Assembly (NCBI RefSeq): GCF_900112585.1
Contig: NZ_FOLY01000003.1
Coordinates: 310,001 to 374,000, forward strand
Direction of reading: 5' to 3'
Source: Kushneria avicenniae
GTDB lineage: Bacteria > Pseudomonadota > Gammaproteobacteria > Pseudomonadales > Halomonadaceae
DNA length: 64,000 nucleotides
Shown here: positions 24,880 through 33,810 of the stretch, piece after piece
Layout of the letters: every line of letters starts with the position of its first letter
How positions within the stretch are numbered: the first letter of the stretch is position 1
The notes under the pieces: generated by a model
The model's input: only the letters and a program-made list of their open reading frames with translations
What the model was told of the DNA's origin: nothing
Databases searched by the model: none
Program-made: the position numbers and the translations under genes

Positions 24880-26430
24880 ATGCCACCGGCGCCTGACGCA
24901 ACACCGCCGCGCATCGGCATCATCGGCGCCGGTATCGCGGGGCTGGCCGCCGCCATCCGCCTGCGCCTTGAAGGCGCTCATGTCGAGGTGTTCGAGGCCG
25001 GTGAGACAGCCGGCGGCAAGCTGGGCGAGCTGGTACTGGGCGAGTATCGCTTCGGCATCGGACCGTCGCTTCTGACCATGCCGGAATACATCGACGAGCT
25101 GTTCGAACTGGCCGGTGAAGTGCCCGGGGAACACTTTCGCTATCAGCGGCTGGACACCGTGTGCCGCTACGCCTGGGAAGATGGCACCCGGCTGGACGCC
25201 CGCGCCGACCCACAGGCGTTTGCCGAGGAGGTTGAGCGCGTGCTGGGCGTGCCGGCACAGCGCGTGCTGGCAACGCTTGACCATGGTCGGGAGAAGTACG
25301 ATCTGACCGGGCGGACCTTTCTGGAAAAGTCGCTGCACACCCCGGGCACCTGGCTCACGTCGGAAGTGGGCCACGCCCTGACCCGGCTGCACCGGCTCGA
25401 TCTCACCCGCACCCTGCATGAGGTACACCAGCGCGATCTGGGTGAGCCGCATCTGGTACAGCTCTTTGATCGCTTCGCGACCTACAACGGCTCCAACCCG
25501 TATCGCGCGCCGGGGCTGCTGTCGATGATCGCCCACTTTGAACACGGTGCCGATGCCGGCGCCTTCGTGCCCGAGGGCGGTATGCCGGCGATCGCTCAAA
25601 CCCTCTATGGTCTGGCCAGCCGCCTGGGGGTGATCTTTCACTTCGAAACGCCAGTGGCCGAAATCCTCACTCGCAAGGCAGGCCGACGCCCCCGCGCGAC
25701 AGGTCTGCGTCTGGCAAATGATCGAGAAGTGCTCTTTGACCGAATAGTCAGCAACATGGATGTGTTTTTCACCCATGAGCGGCTACTGCCCCATGCGCCG
25801 GCGCCCAAACGGGTGCTGGCGCGGGAGAAGTCGACCTCGGCGCTGATCTTTTACTGGGGTGTGGATAGATCCTTCCCGGAACTGGATGTGCATAACATCT
25901 TTTTCAGCGAGGATTACCCGGGTGAATTTGAAGCGCTGGAGGCCGGCACGCTCTGTGATGATCCGACCGTCTATGTCAGCATCTCTGCGCGCTACGACCG
26001 GCGCGCGGCCCCCGCGGGCGGCGAAAACTGGTTCGTGATGATCAACGCCCCGTTTGCTGCGCCGGAGCAGGACTGGCCGGCGCTGATCGAGTGCACCCGC
26101 GAGCGGGTGATCCAGAAACTCGAGCGCATGCTGGGCCGCGGGCTGCGCGACGCCATCGTTGAAGAAGCGGTTTTTGACCCGACCACGATCGAGGCACGCA
26201 CGCTGTCCCATCGCGGGGCGCTCTACGGCACCAGCTCCAACGACCGCATGGCGGCCTTCATGCGCCACCCGAACTACAGCCGTCACGTTGATGGGCTCTA
26301 TTTCTGCGGCGGCAGCGTGCATCCCGGCGGCGGCCTGCCGCTGTGTCTGCTGTCGGCCAGAATCATGACCGAGGTCATGGCCCGCCGTGAGCCCTTGCCG
26401 CACACTTTTGACGCGAAGGACACTGCCTGA
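24880..26430 (+). CDS. CrtI/CrtD-type carotenoid desaturase
   Basis: The 516-residue FAD enzyme has the Rossmann dinucleotide motif GIIGAGIAGLAAAIRL (about residues 12-27), TAGGKLGEL, and the C-terminal GLYFCGGSVHPGGGLPL that marks phytoene-desaturase-like proteins. It desaturates a carotenoid chain. The next gene is CruF-like, and in other bacteria CruF is paired with CrtD (C-3',4' desaturase), so CrtD is as likely as phytoene desaturase. No phytoene synthase or geranylgeranyl synthase is in the window. The stop codon overlaps the next start by one base (TGATG). Confidence 0.85.
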   Translation: MPPAPDATPPRIGIIGAGIAGLAAAIRLRLEGAHVEVFEAGETAGGKLGELVLGEYRFGIGPSLLTMPEYIDELFELAGEVPGEHFRYQRLDTVCRYAWEDGTRLDARADPQAFAEEVERVLGVPAQRVLATLDHGREKYDLTGRTFLEKSLHTPGTWLTSEVGHALTRLHRLDLTRTLHEVHQRDLGEPHLVQLFDRFATYNGSNPYRAPGLLSMIAHFEHGADAGAFVPEGGMPAIAQTLYGLASRLGVIFHFETPVAEILTRKAGRRPRATGLRLANDREVLFDRIVSNMDVFFTHERLLPHAPAPKRVLAREKSTSALIFYWGVDRSFPELDVHNIFFSEDYPGEFEALEAGTLCDDPTVYVSISARYDRRAAPAGGENWFVMINAPFAAPEQDWPALIECTRERVIQKLERMLGRGLRDAIVEEAVFDPTTIEARTLSHRGALYGTSSNDRMAAFMRHPNYSRHVDGLYFCGGSVHPGGGLPLCLLSARIMTEVMARREPLPHTFDAKDTA

Positions 26431-27086
26431 TGACCTCACGCCTTCCTGCCACACGCCTGCGCCCGACGCCGGTGATCGTGCTGTTGACGCTGATCTATCT
26501 GGCCGGCGTCATCGGCATCGCCCTGCCACTCCATGATCAGTTCATTCGCCTGACCCCACTGACCCTGCTGGCCTCGCTGGGGCTGGTGATGGCCTTTCAC
26601 CCGGGCCCGAGCGGGCCGCTACGGGGCTATGTGGCGCTGTGTTATGTCGTGGGCTTTGCGGCCGAGGCGATCGGCACCTCGACCGGGCTGCTGTTCGGCG
26701 ACTATGCCTACGGCCACGTACTGGGACCGACACTCTGGCACACGCCGCTGATCATCGGGGTGAACTGGGCGCTGCTGCTGTACTGTCTCAATGTGGTGGT
26801 GCAGCGCGTGCTGCCGGGGCTTTCGCGACTGCTCAAGGGGGTGGTTGGCGCGGCCCTGATGGTCGCACTTGATGTACTGATCGAACCGGTCGCCATCCAT
26901 CACGAGATGTGGGCCTGGAACGCCACGCAGGTACCACTGAGCAACTACATCGGCTGGTTTATTGTCTCGCTGCCGGTCTCGATCTACTTTCACTTCCTGT
27001 TTGCGCGCGTTTATAACCCCGTAGCCACGGCTGTGGCGCTGTTGCTGGCAGGCTTTTTTGCGGCGCTGACGCTGCTGGGTGTCTGA
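26430..27086 (+). CDS. DUF422/CruF-like carotenoid biosynthesis membrane protein
   Basis: This 218-residue integral membrane protein has about seven predicted helices. It shows the family landmarks AEAIGTSTGLLFGDYAYG, TPLIIGVNWALLLY and ALDVLIEPVAIHHEMWAW. DUF422 proteins include CruF, which hydrates the psi end of lycopene-like carotenoids to 1-hydroxy products. With the desaturase before it, the pair would convert an acyclic carotenoid made elsewhere. The reading as CruF is by family and context, and the exact product is unknown. Confidence 0.82.
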   Translation: MTSRLPATRLRPTPVIVLLTLIYLAGVIGIALPLHDQFIRLTPLTLLASLGLVMAFHPGPSGPLRGYVALCYVVGFAAEAIGTSTGLLFGDYAYGHVLGPTLWHTPLIIGVNWALLLYCLNVVVQRVLPGLSRLLKGVVGAALMVALDVLIEPVAIHHEMWAWNATQVPLSNYIGWFIVSLPVSIYFHFLFARVYNPVATAVALLLAGFFAALTLLGV

Positions 27087-27133
27087 CCGACGCAAGAGGG
27101 CTTGAACCCGCCAGAGGCTATATGAGAACGACA

Positions 27134-27166
27134 GATGCCCCGACACCAGCAGGTGATCGGGGCATC
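27134..27166. terminator. Two-way terminator between the carotenoid and dehydrogenase operons
   Basis: A 10-bp perfect stem, GATGCCCCGA with TCGGGGCATC, contains an inner CACC/GGTG pair. It sits between convergent genes whose stops are at 27086 and 27178. There is no long T run, so efficiency is uncertain. Confidence 0.65.
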
Positions 27167-27177
27167 ATGAGTTGAGG

Positions 27178-28596
27178 TTATCGGCGCCGACGCCGATGCA
27201 GGATGACCGCAATGAGCACCACCACCAGCACGATCCCACCGGCGGCCATGCCCACCCGGGCCAGCATCAGGATGTTCGAGGCCGGGCCTCCATCACGAAT
27301 GCTCTGCACGTCCTGCGACGAGACGCTGACATCAGGGTTGCCGTAACGCTCAAGCAGATAGTTGGCCAGTGCCGCGATCTGCTCGTTGTCCAGCGAGGTG
27401 ACTGCGTTGGGCTGATCACCAAAGGGCGGCATGAAGAAATGGCCGTTCTGCGTTTCGCGATCCACGCCGTAGAGGATCGCCGCCAGCAGGTTGCTGGCAG
27501 TGTCACCGCCCAGTGCGGCATTGTGATAAAGGCTCGGATAGTAGCCATCCGCCGTACCCTGGCCATCGTAATTATGGCACGAAGCGCAGTGTGCGGCGTA
27601 CAGCTGGGCGCCTTCGCTGTCGCCTTTCAATCCTTTGGCATAGCTTGTGCCGCGAAAGCTCAGATCACTGCCGGGACTGCCACGCTCAAAGCGGTTGTCT
27701 TCCTCGGCACTGCTGCCGTCATCCCCGGTGCGAATGGCCGGCAGCGTGCCCAGATAGGTCGCCATCGCCTTTAGATCATCATCCGTTAGATGCTGGAAGC
27801 TGTGCTCGATGGCCTCGGCCATGCTGCCTGCGGCCTGCGCACGATCGATCCTGCCGGTTTTCAGGTAGGTGACCAGATCCTGCCTGGACCAGCTACCGAT
27901 GCCGCTGGTCACGTCAGGCGTGATGTTGGGCGCATACCAGGGTCCCACCTGGGCGCCGGCCAGCCATTGATCGCCTTTCTCCTGCATCAGAATGCCACGG
28001 GGGGTATGGCAGGTGCTGCAGTGCGCCGGCCCTTCGACCAGGTAGCGGCCGCGATTCCAGGTCTCACTGTGCTGCGGGTCCGGCGTGATAACGCCATCCT
28101 TCAGAAAGAGCAGATTCCAGAACTTCATGGAAAAGCGCAGATTCATCGGAAACGGCAGGTTTGTTGTCCCGGTGGGCTCGTTGACCGGCGTCACGCCCTT
28201 CATGAAATACACATACAAAGCGTGAATGTCGTCATCGCTGAGATGGGCATAGGCCGTATAGGGCATGGCCGGGTAGAGATTGGCACCGTCGGCACGCACG
28301 CCCTTGCGCAACGCACGGGCAAAGTCCTGCTCGCTGTAGTCGCCGATGCCATCACTCGTTGAGGGCGTGATGTTGGAGGCGATGATATCGCCGACCGGTG
28401 AGGCGATCGCAAGGCCTCCAGCCATGGGCTTGCCACCCGGTGCCGTATGACACGCCGTACAGTCGGAAGCGGTGGCCAGATACGCTCCGCGCGCCATGAC
28501 GGCCGCGTCATCGCCGGCAGGCGTCGAGGTCGCTGCCATGGCCTGTAGACTCAGCAATAGAGCGCCGGCGCCTGTCATCATGATGACCCTTCTCAT
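27178..28596 (-). CDS. Membrane-anchored tri-haem cytochrome c subunit of a GMC dehydrogenase
   Basis: The 472-residue protein has a signal peptide (residues 1-22), three haem sites (CTACH, CSTCH, CASCH) and a C-terminal membrane anchor ending in five or six arginines. This is the layout of cytochrome subunits of gluconate, sorbitol or alcohol dehydrogenases, which pass electrons to ubiquinone. I chose the ATG at 28596, preceded by GAGGGGGG; the frame runs further upstream inside the GMC gene. The start overlaps the stop of the catalytic subunit gene (ATGA). Confidence 0.9.
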   Translation of the reverse strand: MRRVIMMTGAGALLLSLQAMAATSTPAGDDAAVMARGAYLATASDCTACHTAPGGKPMAGGLAIASPVGDIIASNITPSTSDGIGDYSEQDFARALRKGVRADGANLYPAMPYTAYAHLSDDDIHALYVYFMKGVTPVNEPTGTTNLPFPMNLRFSMKFWNLLFLKDGVITPDPQHSETWNRGRYLVEGPAHCSTCHTPRGILMQEKGDQWLAGAQVGPWYAPNITPDVTSGIGSWSRQDLVTYLKTGRIDRAQAAGSMAEAIEHSFQHLTDDDLKAMATYLGTLPAIRTGDDGSSAEEDNRFERGSPGSDLSFRGTSYAKGLKGDSEGAQLYAAHCASCHNYDGQGTADGYYPSLYHNAALGGDTASNLLAAILYGVDRETQNGHFFMPPFGDQPNAVTSLDNEQIAALANYLLERYGNPDVSVSSQDVQSIRDGGPASNILMLARVGMAAGGIVLVVVLIAVILHRRRRR

Positions 28597-30236
28597 GCCG
28601 ATGCCCCCCTCGCCTGATTCACCAGCGCCTCGGCGGCCCGAAAGGCCAGCGCCACCATGGTGAGGGTACTGTTGCCACAGGCGGTGCTGGGCATCGCACC
28701 CCCGCCGGGCAAAAAGAGATTGTCGTGATCGTGTGATCGGCACCAGCTGTCCACCACCGAGTCGCTCGGATCATTGCCCATGATGGTGCCGCCCATGAGG
28801 TGCTTGCTCTGAGCAAACCCTTTGGGCTCCTTCACCTCGACAGCCCCCATGGCGCTGGCAATGCGACGAGCGATCGGCATTGAGTAATCACGCGCCGAAC
28901 GGCGGGTATAGTCACCCACGTCATAATGGATGTGCGGTTTGGGCAGCCCCAGCCAGTCCTTGCGATCGGACAGCGTCAGGCGATTATTGGCGTCGGGCAG
29001 AATCTCGTGGGCCGCCACCAGGTTGACCGTGCAGGCCGTGCGGCGGCGAATTTCCTCATCCAGCGCCTGCCCGACCTTGCCGGTCCTGAGCGCATCGAAG
29101 GTGACATAGCGGTTGCGGGCGAAGTTGTTCATGCGGAAGTAGGCACCGGCATGCTCGCTTCGAAAATCGCCCTGGGAGGTTTCCATGATCCCGCTGTTCA
29201 CCACCGGCCCGCGACCCAGCCAGTAGGGCTCCTCAAGCGTGAGTGTCAGCCCGATCTGCGGGTGGTCCATCATGTTGCGACCGACCTGGTCGGAACGATT
29301 GGCAATGCCTGTCGGATTGCGCTCATCGGCCGACATCAAAAGAAGTTTGGGCGTTTCGATCCCGTTGCAGGCGATCACGAAGTGTTTGCCGGTGACCCGA
29401 TGGCTCGTCTTTTGCGGATCGAGATAGTGCACCGCCTGTATCCGATTGTTCTCACCGGTTTCAATGCGATGAACCACCGCGTTGGAGAGAATCACGGCGC
29501 CCTTGCTCTCGAGACGCGCAAGGGCAGTGGCCGCATCGTACTTCGCCCCGATCGGGCAGACCGGCACGCAGTTATTGTTGGCACAGCAGGCCGGTCGACC
29601 ATCGTAGGGCGTGCCACTGTTGCGTGCCTGCGCCACCGGCAGGTTGGTGTAGCCCAGTGCCTCACTGACCACGCGGGTAAATTTTTCCTCGCCCGGTGAA
29701 AACGGCAGATGCGGCATCGGATAGGGTCTTGAGCGCGCGCGTCTCGGCCACTGAAGGTCCGGGTCGGATGGCCCGCAGATCCCCAGGGCGTATTCGGCCA
29801 TGTTGTAGTAGGGGTCCAGCGTGTCGTAGTCGAACACCCAGTCCCGCCCCACGCCATACAGGGAGTTGAGCCGCATGTCCTCCGGCGTCAGGCGCCAGCA
29901 TGTTCCTGCCCAGTGCCAGGTCGAGCCACCGGCATAGCGGATGTAGGTCTGGGCATATTCGTCCGGCCCGCTCAGCTGGAGATAGTCCTCATCGGGATTG
30001 CCGGTACGCGGCATCGGATGCGGTGCCCAGGGGCGCGGTGGATAGCTGGAGGAGGCATTGCCCTTGATGCCCAGCGGCAGATTGCGAAAGGTTTCGACCA
30101 CTTCGCCGCGGCTGACCCGCGGTCCGGCTTCCAGCATCAAAACGGAAATGCCGGCGTCGAGCAGCTGCTCGGCCATGACGGCACCGACCACACCGGTACC
30201 CACGATCACGACCTCGGCAGAGGATGGATGACTCAT
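28593..30236 (-). CDS. GMC-family FAD dehydrogenase, catalytic subunit
   Basis: The 547-residue flavoenzyme has the FAD-binding GTGVVGAVMAEQLLDAG near residue 12, and the C-terminal GMC region with HLMGGTIMG, WCRSHDHDNLFLPGGGAMPST and GNSTLTMVAL. A cysteine cluster CCANNNCVPVC at about residues 218-228 matches the iron-sulphur site of bacterial FAD glucose/sorbitol dehydrogenases. With the small subunit upstream and the cytochrome downstream it forms a periplasmic quinone-linked sugar, polyol or sugar-acid dehydrogenase. The substrate is not determinable. The protein has no signal of its own and is probably exported with the Tat-tagged small subunit. Confidence 0.9.
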   Translation of the reverse strand: MSHPSSAEVVIVGTGVVGAVMAEQLLDAGISVLMLEAGPRVSRGEVVETFRNLPLGIKGNASSSYPPRPWAPHPMPRTGNPDEDYLQLSGPDEYAQTYIRYAGGSTWHWAGTCWRLTPEDMRLNSLYGVGRDWVFDYDTLDPYYNMAEYALGICGPSDPDLQWPRRARSRPYPMPHLPFSPGEEKFTRVVSEALGYTNLPVAQARNSGTPYDGRPACCANNNCVPVCPIGAKYDAATALARLESKGAVILSNAVVHRIETGENNRIQAVHYLDPQKTSHRVTGKHFVIACNGIETPKLLLMSADERNPTGIANRSDQVGRNMMDHPQIGLTLTLEEPYWLGRGPVVNSGIMETSQGDFRSEHAGAYFRMNNFARNRYVTFDALRTGKVGQALDEEIRRRTACTVNLVAAHEILPDANNRLTLSDRKDWLGLPKPHIHYDVGDYTRRSARDYSMPIARRIASAMGAVEVKEPKGFAQSKHLMGGTIMGNDPSDSVVDSWCRSHDHDNLFLPGGGAMPSTACGNSTLTMVALAFRAAEALVNQARGASA

Positions 30237-30274
30237 GTCAAGGGACTGCCTGATGAAAAAAGAATAAAAAGGAC

Positions 30275-30817
30275 TTAAAAATCCGGAAGGGCATCCAGCG
30301 GTGCCGAGGCGATCTGCCAGCCATTGGGCGCGGAAAGTCCGAAGGAGGGAATGGGCGTCATGTCGAGCGTGGTCTGGTAGGTCAGGGCGCGCTCATAGGT
30401 GAACAGCGTCGCCTCCGGACTCGAGTCCGAACTGCCGCTGTACCAGGCCGCGATGATCCAGTAGGCCAGCTCGCGCGCCGGCCCTTCGGGCACATCGTCA
30501 AAGAACGCTTCGACCCTGCGCGCCTTCCGGCCCTCGGCCGTGGCCAGCAGCTCATCGATCAGCGTCTCGAGCTGTTTGAAGTGGCGTGCGGCATGAATGG
30601 CCATTTTCCTGCCCACTTCTTCGTCAAGCTGATGGTTGACCAGCAGCCCAGAGAGACGCATGAAGCGCTCATTCAGGGCCCCGTCGATCTCGGGCGCGGC
30701 CCAGGCAAGGTGTGGGGACGCCAGACAAAAGCTGCCCGCCAGGGCAAGCGTATTACGCAGGACCCGGCGACGGCTGACGCCGCGGGCAGAGAAAGCATTG
30801 TTCACGGAAAGGCTCAT
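30275..30817 (-). CDS. Small (gamma) subunit of the GMC dehydrogenase, Tat signal
   Basis: The 180-residue protein starts with a twin-arginine signal (SRRRVLRN, then a hydrophobic stretch ending near LAWA, residue 40). The rest resembles the gluconate 2-dehydrogenase/sorbitol dehydrogenase small subunit. It helps fold and export the flavin subunit by the Tat route. It is the first gene of a three-gene leftward operon, 38 bases before the catalytic subunit. Confidence 0.85.
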   Translation of the reverse strand: MSLSVNNAFSARGVSRRRVLRNTLALAGSFCLASPHLAWAAPEIDGALNERFMRLSGLLVNHQLDEEVGRKMAIHAARHFKQLETLIDELLATAEGRKARRVEAFFDDVPEGPARELAYWIIAAWYSGSSDSSPEATLFTYERALTYQTTLDMTPIPSFGLSAPNGWQIASAPLDALPDF

Positions 30818-31016
30818 CGTTTTGTCGTGCTACAAAATCGGCAGGCATATGGACGCGTGCTGTCAGGACACTCCTGCCCACCGCAGATGTGCGGCATTGT
30901 AACGCAGGCGACAAAAAACTTAATTATTTCTTATGTCAGATACCGTGGTTTCGATAGACCGCCTCATGAAGCTCAGGCCTTCTGGCGGCACTGAACCTGT
31001 CCGGTTTTAACCCCCT

Positions 31017-32060
31017 TTAACCTTCCTCCGGCGAGCGGAAAGGCGCAGGCCCGGTGGTCTCGCGCACCACCAGCTCGGGCGCCATTGTGACCTGCTGCGG
31101 TGCCCCCTGTTCACCGCTAATGCGCGCCAGCAACAGCTCACTGGCACGTGCCCCCATCAGATCGGTTCTGACCCGCACGCTGGTCAGAGGTGGCGTGGTG
31201 TAGGCCGCCGCACTCATGTCATCAAACCCGGTCACGGAAACGTCAACGCCAGGGCGCAATCCCAGCTTATGACAGGCTGATAGCGCCCCGAAGGCAATCA
31301 GATCCGAGAAGCAGACCACGGCAGTCGGGGGACAGTCCTGATCCATGAGCGCCTCGAGGCCGCGATGACCGAATGCCAGTGTGGTCGGGCCGTATTGCAC
31401 ACTTCGCGGATCATGTGGATAACCGGCCTGCTGAAGGGCCTCCCTGAAGGCCTGCTCGCGATCTTTCGCGGTGGAGGTCGTGCTGCCGCCGCCCAGCCAG
31501 GCAATACGCCGATGCCCGAGCGACAGCAGATGCTCGACCACCAGCGTCATGCCGCGGGCATCATCGTTGATGACCCGATCCACTTCGGCACCGGGCACAT
31601 CCCGCGAGAGCAGTACCAGTGGCAGATGACGCAGATGCGCCACGTCCACACCATGGAGATCATCCCGGGTCGTACCGGCAGCCGGAATCAGGATCAGTCC
31701 CGAAGCACCGTGTTCAGCCATGCGACGCATGAAATCGGCCTGTACCGCCAGCGATTCCTGAGCGTGGCAAAACAGCATCATCCGCTCCTCGACACGAAAG
31801 CGCTGCTCCATGGCCGTAATGAATTCGGTGAAAAACGGGTTACCCAGATCATTGAGGCACAGGGCGACCGTGCCGCTGTCACCGCGCCTCAACCCTGCCG
31901 CATGACGGTTGTAGATATAGCCCACATCAAGAGCGACCTGATGAATCTGCTCGCGCATCGCCGTTGATATTCGCACATCGTTTCGAAGGGCCAGCGACAC
32001 CGTTGAAACGGTAACGCCAACACGCTCCGCAATATGCTTGAGAGTAGGACGGCGAGTCAT
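31017..32060 (-). CDS. LacI-family transcription regulator
   Basis: This 347-residue regulator has the LacI-type HTH at the start (TLKHIAERVGVTVSTVSLALRND, residues 5-27), a hinge, and a periplasmic-binding-like effector domain (TVALCLNDLGNPFF, SVTGFDDM). It is divergent from the TctC operon and surely controls it; a perfect palindrome lies between them. I chose the ATG at 32060 with AAGGAGA upstream; the frame extends 35 codons further without a ribosome site. The effector is probably the substrate of the transporter or an early breakdown product. Confidence 0.93.
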   Translation of the reverse strand: MTRRPTLKHIAERVGVTVSTVSLALRNDVRISTAMREQIHQVALDVGYIYNRHAAGLRRGDSGTVALCLNDLGNPFFTEFITAMEQRFRVEERMMLFCHAQESLAVQADFMRRMAEHGASGLILIPAAGTTRDDLHGVDVAHLRHLPLVLLSRDVPGAEVDRVINDDARGMTLVVEHLLSLGHRRIAWLGGGSTTSTAKDREQAFREALQQAGYPHDPRSVQYGPTTLAFGHRGLEALMDQDCPPTAVVCFSDLIAFGALSACHKLGLRPGVDVSVTGFDDMSAAAYTTPPLTSVRVRTDLMGARASELLLARISGEQGAPQQVTMAPELVVRETTGPAPFRSPEEG

Positions 32061-32176
32061 ACCCGGTCTCCTTGAAACAGCACGAATATCGTTTTGGCGC
32101 GCAGGGATCCGCCCTGACGAAACGCAGCAGATCGAGCCATATTCGACCTTGTCATGAAAGACCATGGTCGGATTGG

Positions 32177-32190
32177 TTCAATCGATTGAA
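32177..32190. promoter_or_regulatory. Palindromic operator for the LacI-type regulator
   Basis: TTCAATCGATTGAA is a perfect 14-bp palindrome with the central CG typical of LacI/PurR-type operators. It lies 117 bases before the regulator start and 80 bases before the TctC start, so one site could control both directions. Confidence 0.75.
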
Positions 32191-32269
32191 TTGCGTTTAA
32201 TCCTATCAGATTTCGACGCAGCGGCGGATCAGCCGCGCCTCTTTCCTGTTCGACCACAGGAGCACCGAC

Positions 32270-33265
32270 ATGGCTCATACGTTCTCCGGCATCGCGCTGA
32301 TGACTGCCGTCACACTGGGCATCCTGACAACCACCGGCGTGGCTCGGGCCGATGATGCCGCCTGCACATGGAAACCCGAGCGGGCCGTCACGATGATCGT
32401 GCCCTGGGGCACCGGCGGCGGCACCGATGCCAATGCCCGCCGACTGGCCAGCCTGCTGGAGCAGGAGATGGGCGTGCCCTTCAATGTGGTCAACCGCACC
32501 GGCGGCAATGGCGTGATCGGCCATACGGCACTGGCTCGAGCGCGACCGGATGGTTACACCATCGGTGCTGCCACCATTGAGCTGGCCACCATGCATCACC
32601 TGGGGCTGACACCCCTGACCTGGCAGGATGCGACGCCGATTGCACTGGTGGATCAAAATCCTGCCAGCGTTGTGGTGAAAGAGGATGCTCGCTGGGACTC
32701 CCTGGAATCCCTGCTGGAGGAAGCCAGGGAAAATCCCGGCGAGCTGACAGCTTCCGGCACTGCCCAGGGCGGCATCTGGCACCTGGCGCTGGCCGGCATG
32801 CTTCAGGCGGAGGGGCTGCCCCCCGATGCCATTCGCTGGGTGCCCAGCCAAGGCGCGTCACCGGCGCTTCAGGAGCTGATGGCCGGCGGTGTGGATGTCG
32901 CCACGCCATCCCTGTCAGAGGCGCAGCATCTGGTCCAGCAGGGCGAGCTGAAAGCGCTGGCTTACATGAGCGACACGCCCAATTCGAGCCTGCCCGAGGT
33001 GCCCCTCACGGCAGACGTGCTCGACAGCGGCTGGACACAGAGCGCCTTCATGACCATCAGCGGCCCCGGCAATCTGCCTGAAGAAATGACCTGCGCCTAC
33101 GACCAGGCCATCAGGAAAATTACCCGGAGCGATGAGTGGGCCCAGTTCAAGGCCAGTCGGGGTAGCGAGGTAGTGTATGAAGGGCCCGAGCAGACCGCAG
33201 AGCTTTTTCATGACACCGACCAGCAGCTGGGCGACGTCATCAATGCCATCGGGCTGGCCCGATAG
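32270..33265 (+). CDS. TctC-type periplasmic solute-binding protein
   Basis: This 331-residue secreted binding protein belongs to the tripartite tricarboxylate transporter family. It has a signal peptide (residues 1-27) and the family motifs VTMIVPWGTGGGTDANAR, TGGNGVIGH and RPDGYTIG. It captures a carboxylated substrate in the periplasm and delivers it to the TctAB membrane pair encoded next. CAGGAG precedes the ATG. It is the first gene of the operon under the LacI-type regulator. Confidence 0.92.
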   Translation: MAHTFSGIALMTAVTLGILTTTGVARADDAACTWKPERAVTMIVPWGTGGGTDANARRLASLLEQEMGVPFNVVNRTGGNGVIGHTALARARPDGYTIGAATIELATMHHLGLTPLTWQDATPIALVDQNPASVVVKEDARWDSLESLLEEARENPGELTASGTAQGGIWHLALAGMLQAEGLPPDAIRWVPSQGASPALQELMAGGVDVATPSLSEAQHLVQQGELKALAYMSDTPNSSLPEVPLTADVLDSGWTQSAFMTISGPGNLPEEMTCAYDQAIRKITRSDEWAQFKASRGSEVVYEGPEQTAELFHDTDQQLGDVINAIGLAR

Positions 33266-33306
33266 TCAGGAAAGAATGAACGAAAGAAGCAGGCAAGGAG
33301 CAGGAC

Positions 33307-33804
33307 ATGACACGCACTGATCTGTTTCCGGGGCTTTTGCTGGTGCTGTTCGGTGCGCTGGTCTTCTGGCGTGCTTCAACCTTTCCGAGCATGGCAGGCC
33401 TGCCCTATGGTCCCGGCCTTTTTCCCTCAATTGCCGCCGTCGGGCTCATGGTCTGTGGTGTGCTGCTGCTGATCTCGACGCTTCTGATTCGACAGCGCCC
33501 AACGCCGGCCAGCACTTCCGCCCAGTCCGAAGAGGATCAAAACCCACCCATGCATCATCGCCGGGCCGGTATACGACTGGCGTTACTGGTGCTGATCGTG
33601 GCCGGGTTTGGCCTGGCGCTGGAGCCGCTGGGCTTTCATCTCACCTCGCTGCTGGCCATCACGGCCACGGCGCTGCTGTTTGGTCTGAACCTGCCCCGCG
33701 CGCTGTGCCTGTCCGTGTCGCTGATCTTCGGGGTGCATCTGCTGTTTTATTCCCTGATGAATGTTCCGCTGCCCTGGGGCGTCCTGACACCGCTGGCCTG
33801 GTGA
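33307..33804 (+). CDS. TctB-type small membrane subunit
   Basis: A 165-residue protein with four predicted membrane helices (first near LFPGLLLVLFGALVFW) and the family motif LPYGPGLFP. It pairs with the large TctA subunit. A good ribosome site (AGGAGCAGGAC) precedes the ATG. The sequence of TctB proteins is poorly conserved, so this call rests on topology and position. Confidence 0.88.
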   Translation: MTRTDLFPGLLLVLFGALVFWRASTFPSMAGLPYGPGLFPSIAAVGLMVCGVLLLISTLLIRQRPTPASTSAQSEEDQNPPMHHRRAGIRLALLVLIVAGFGLALEPLGFHLTSLLAITATALLFGLNLPRALCLSVSLIFGVHLLFYSLMNVPLPWGVLTPLAW

Positions 33805-33810
33805 ATCCAT

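Noticed and set aside
24637-25776. Minus-strand ORF of 379 codons across thiM and the desaturase gene
   Set aside because: Antisense shadow of two well-supported genes; its own sequence is repetitive and basic with no domain.
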